Positions 63,573 to 64,000 of a stretch of DNA of 64,000 nucleotides are shown here, piece after piece. The stretch lies in NCBI RefSeq assembly GCF_002153375.1, contig NZ_MTBQ01000003.1, forward strand, positions 186,001-250,000. Reading direction: 5' to 3'. Under the pieces are notes generated by a model that saw only the letters and a program-made list of their open reading frames with translations, was not told the origin of the DNA and searched no databases. Numbering within the stretch: the stretch's first letter is position 1; the number at the start of each line of letters is the position of its first letter. A program made the translations under genes and the position numbers. The DNA comes from Oceanobacillus rekensis. GTDB taxonomy: Bacteria > Bacillota > Bacilli > Bacillales > Amphibacillaceae.

Positions 63573-63904
63573 CTTGTTCGACTGATAAAGTGTTTGAGCA
63601 TGATCAATAGCATTAATAATATTCCATAGAGTGACACACTTTGTAAGGCTAATTTCATAACTTCCATTCCGTTCACATTTTCGATTAGAAAAGAAAGATT
63701 AACAGCCACCAATATGGTAAAAATGCTGCTGATTAAATAACCCAATAATTTACGTAATTTTAATCTAATAGCCCATTCTAGGATGGGCTTCACACTATAG
63801 GAAATGATAATTACTCCTGCCAAACCACAGATTAAGTATACATAGTCCTCTTCTAAACCTACGTTACCAATTTGAATGAGGTCCATTAATATAAAATTTC
63901 TCAT
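63569..63904 (-). CDS. Unrecognised small membrane protein
   Basis: 111 residues with three membrane helices (VYLICGLAGVIIISYSV; LLGYLISSIFTILVAVNLSF; ALQSVSLYGILLMLLIMLKH). Basic loop WAIRLKLRKL between helices 1 and 2. ATG 63904 has GGGGGAG 9 nt before it; a TTG three bases earlier is in frame. Overlaps the hairpin with its convergent neighbour. Function unknown. Confidence 0.6.
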   Translation of the reverse strand: MRNFILMDLIQIGNVGLEEDYVYLICGLAGVIIISYSVKPILEWAIRLKLRKLLGYLISSIFTILVAVNLSFLIENVNGMEVMKLALQSVSLYGILLMLLIMLKHFISRTS

Positions 63905-64000
63905 CAAGATGAACTCCCCCTCTTCCTCAGGGTTACTAAGAACATGGAATAACCCAATTGCAATATAAACATTTTCTCCTTTTTTTATTGAATTATACCT

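Overview
The window is low-GC Gram-positive DNA from the chromosome of an endospore-forming member of the Bacillaceae. The gene order follows the Bacillus subtilis yla/ctaA–ylbQ–mraZ–murE segment and the ykt/pdh/ykyA–rnjA–ykuE segment. The overall character (AT-rich, a BCCT osmolyte-transporter remnant, long dispersed GC-rich intergenic repeats) fits a halotolerant genus such as Oceanobacillus, Virgibacillus or Lentibacillus; the genus is inference. Almost every gene is a recognisable core gene. There is no transposase, phage, CRISPR array, tRNA or rRNA.

Region by region (minus strand unless stated). 1–8760 is the division/cell-wall (dcw) operon mraZ-rsmH-ftsL-pbpB-spoVD-murE-murF, with a MraZ-box promoter and a MITE-like element between spoVD and murE. 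8908–14170 holds bshC, a DUF3397 membrane protein, ylbP (+), gerR, an enoyl-CoA hydratase, rpmF and yceD. 14363–23049 is the ylbM-to-ylbC block: tmcAL, ylbL, ylbJ/spoVV, coaD, rsmD, ylbG, ylbF, ylbE, ylbD, ylbC. 23260–32900 is the respiratory block: yugN-like, ytvI, ctaM, ctaG, ctaFEDC, ctaB and the divergent ctaA, together encoding and assembling a caa3 cytochrome c oxidase. 32925–43941 holds pycA, ftsW, ylaN, ylaL, ylaJ, ylaI, ylaH, ylaF, an inositol monophosphatase, yktB, yktA and a nitronate monooxygenase. 44056–47278 has an SR1-type dual-function RNA/SR1P peptide gene, a polysaccharide deacetylase, a wrecked BCCT transporter and a small lipoprotein. 47334–56396 has the pyruvate dehydrogenase operon pdhABCD, ykyA, def, rpoY and rnjA. 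57030–63904 has ktrC, a redoxin, ykuS, darB, a decayed czrA–czcD metal-resistance operon, ykuE, a SCO copper chaperone, ykyB and two unrecognised small genes.

Functional threads. pdhABCD and pycA feed acetyl-CoA and oxaloacetate. CtaA/CtaB make haem A; CtaC/D/E/F form the oxidase; CtaG, CtaM and the SCO protein are assembly factors. mraZ to murF, ftsW and the deacetylase build and divide the wall. SpoVD, YlbJ/SpoVV, GerR, YlaJ, YtvI and the Y-complex subunit YlbF tie the region to sporulation. ktrC and darB are both families of c-di-AMP receptors.

The least ordinary material is in the intergenic DNA: a family of structured repeats whose hairpin arms change together between copies; a candidate small RNA at about 19481–19660 with a good promoter, pyrimidine-rich loops and a very strong terminator; the SR1-like RNA; and two multi-lesion pseudogene loci. 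I found no clear multi-gene undescribed system. Small genes missing from a long-ORF scan (rpmF, ylaF, the SR1P gene, and possibly a 28-codon ORF before rpoY) were found by reading the sequence.
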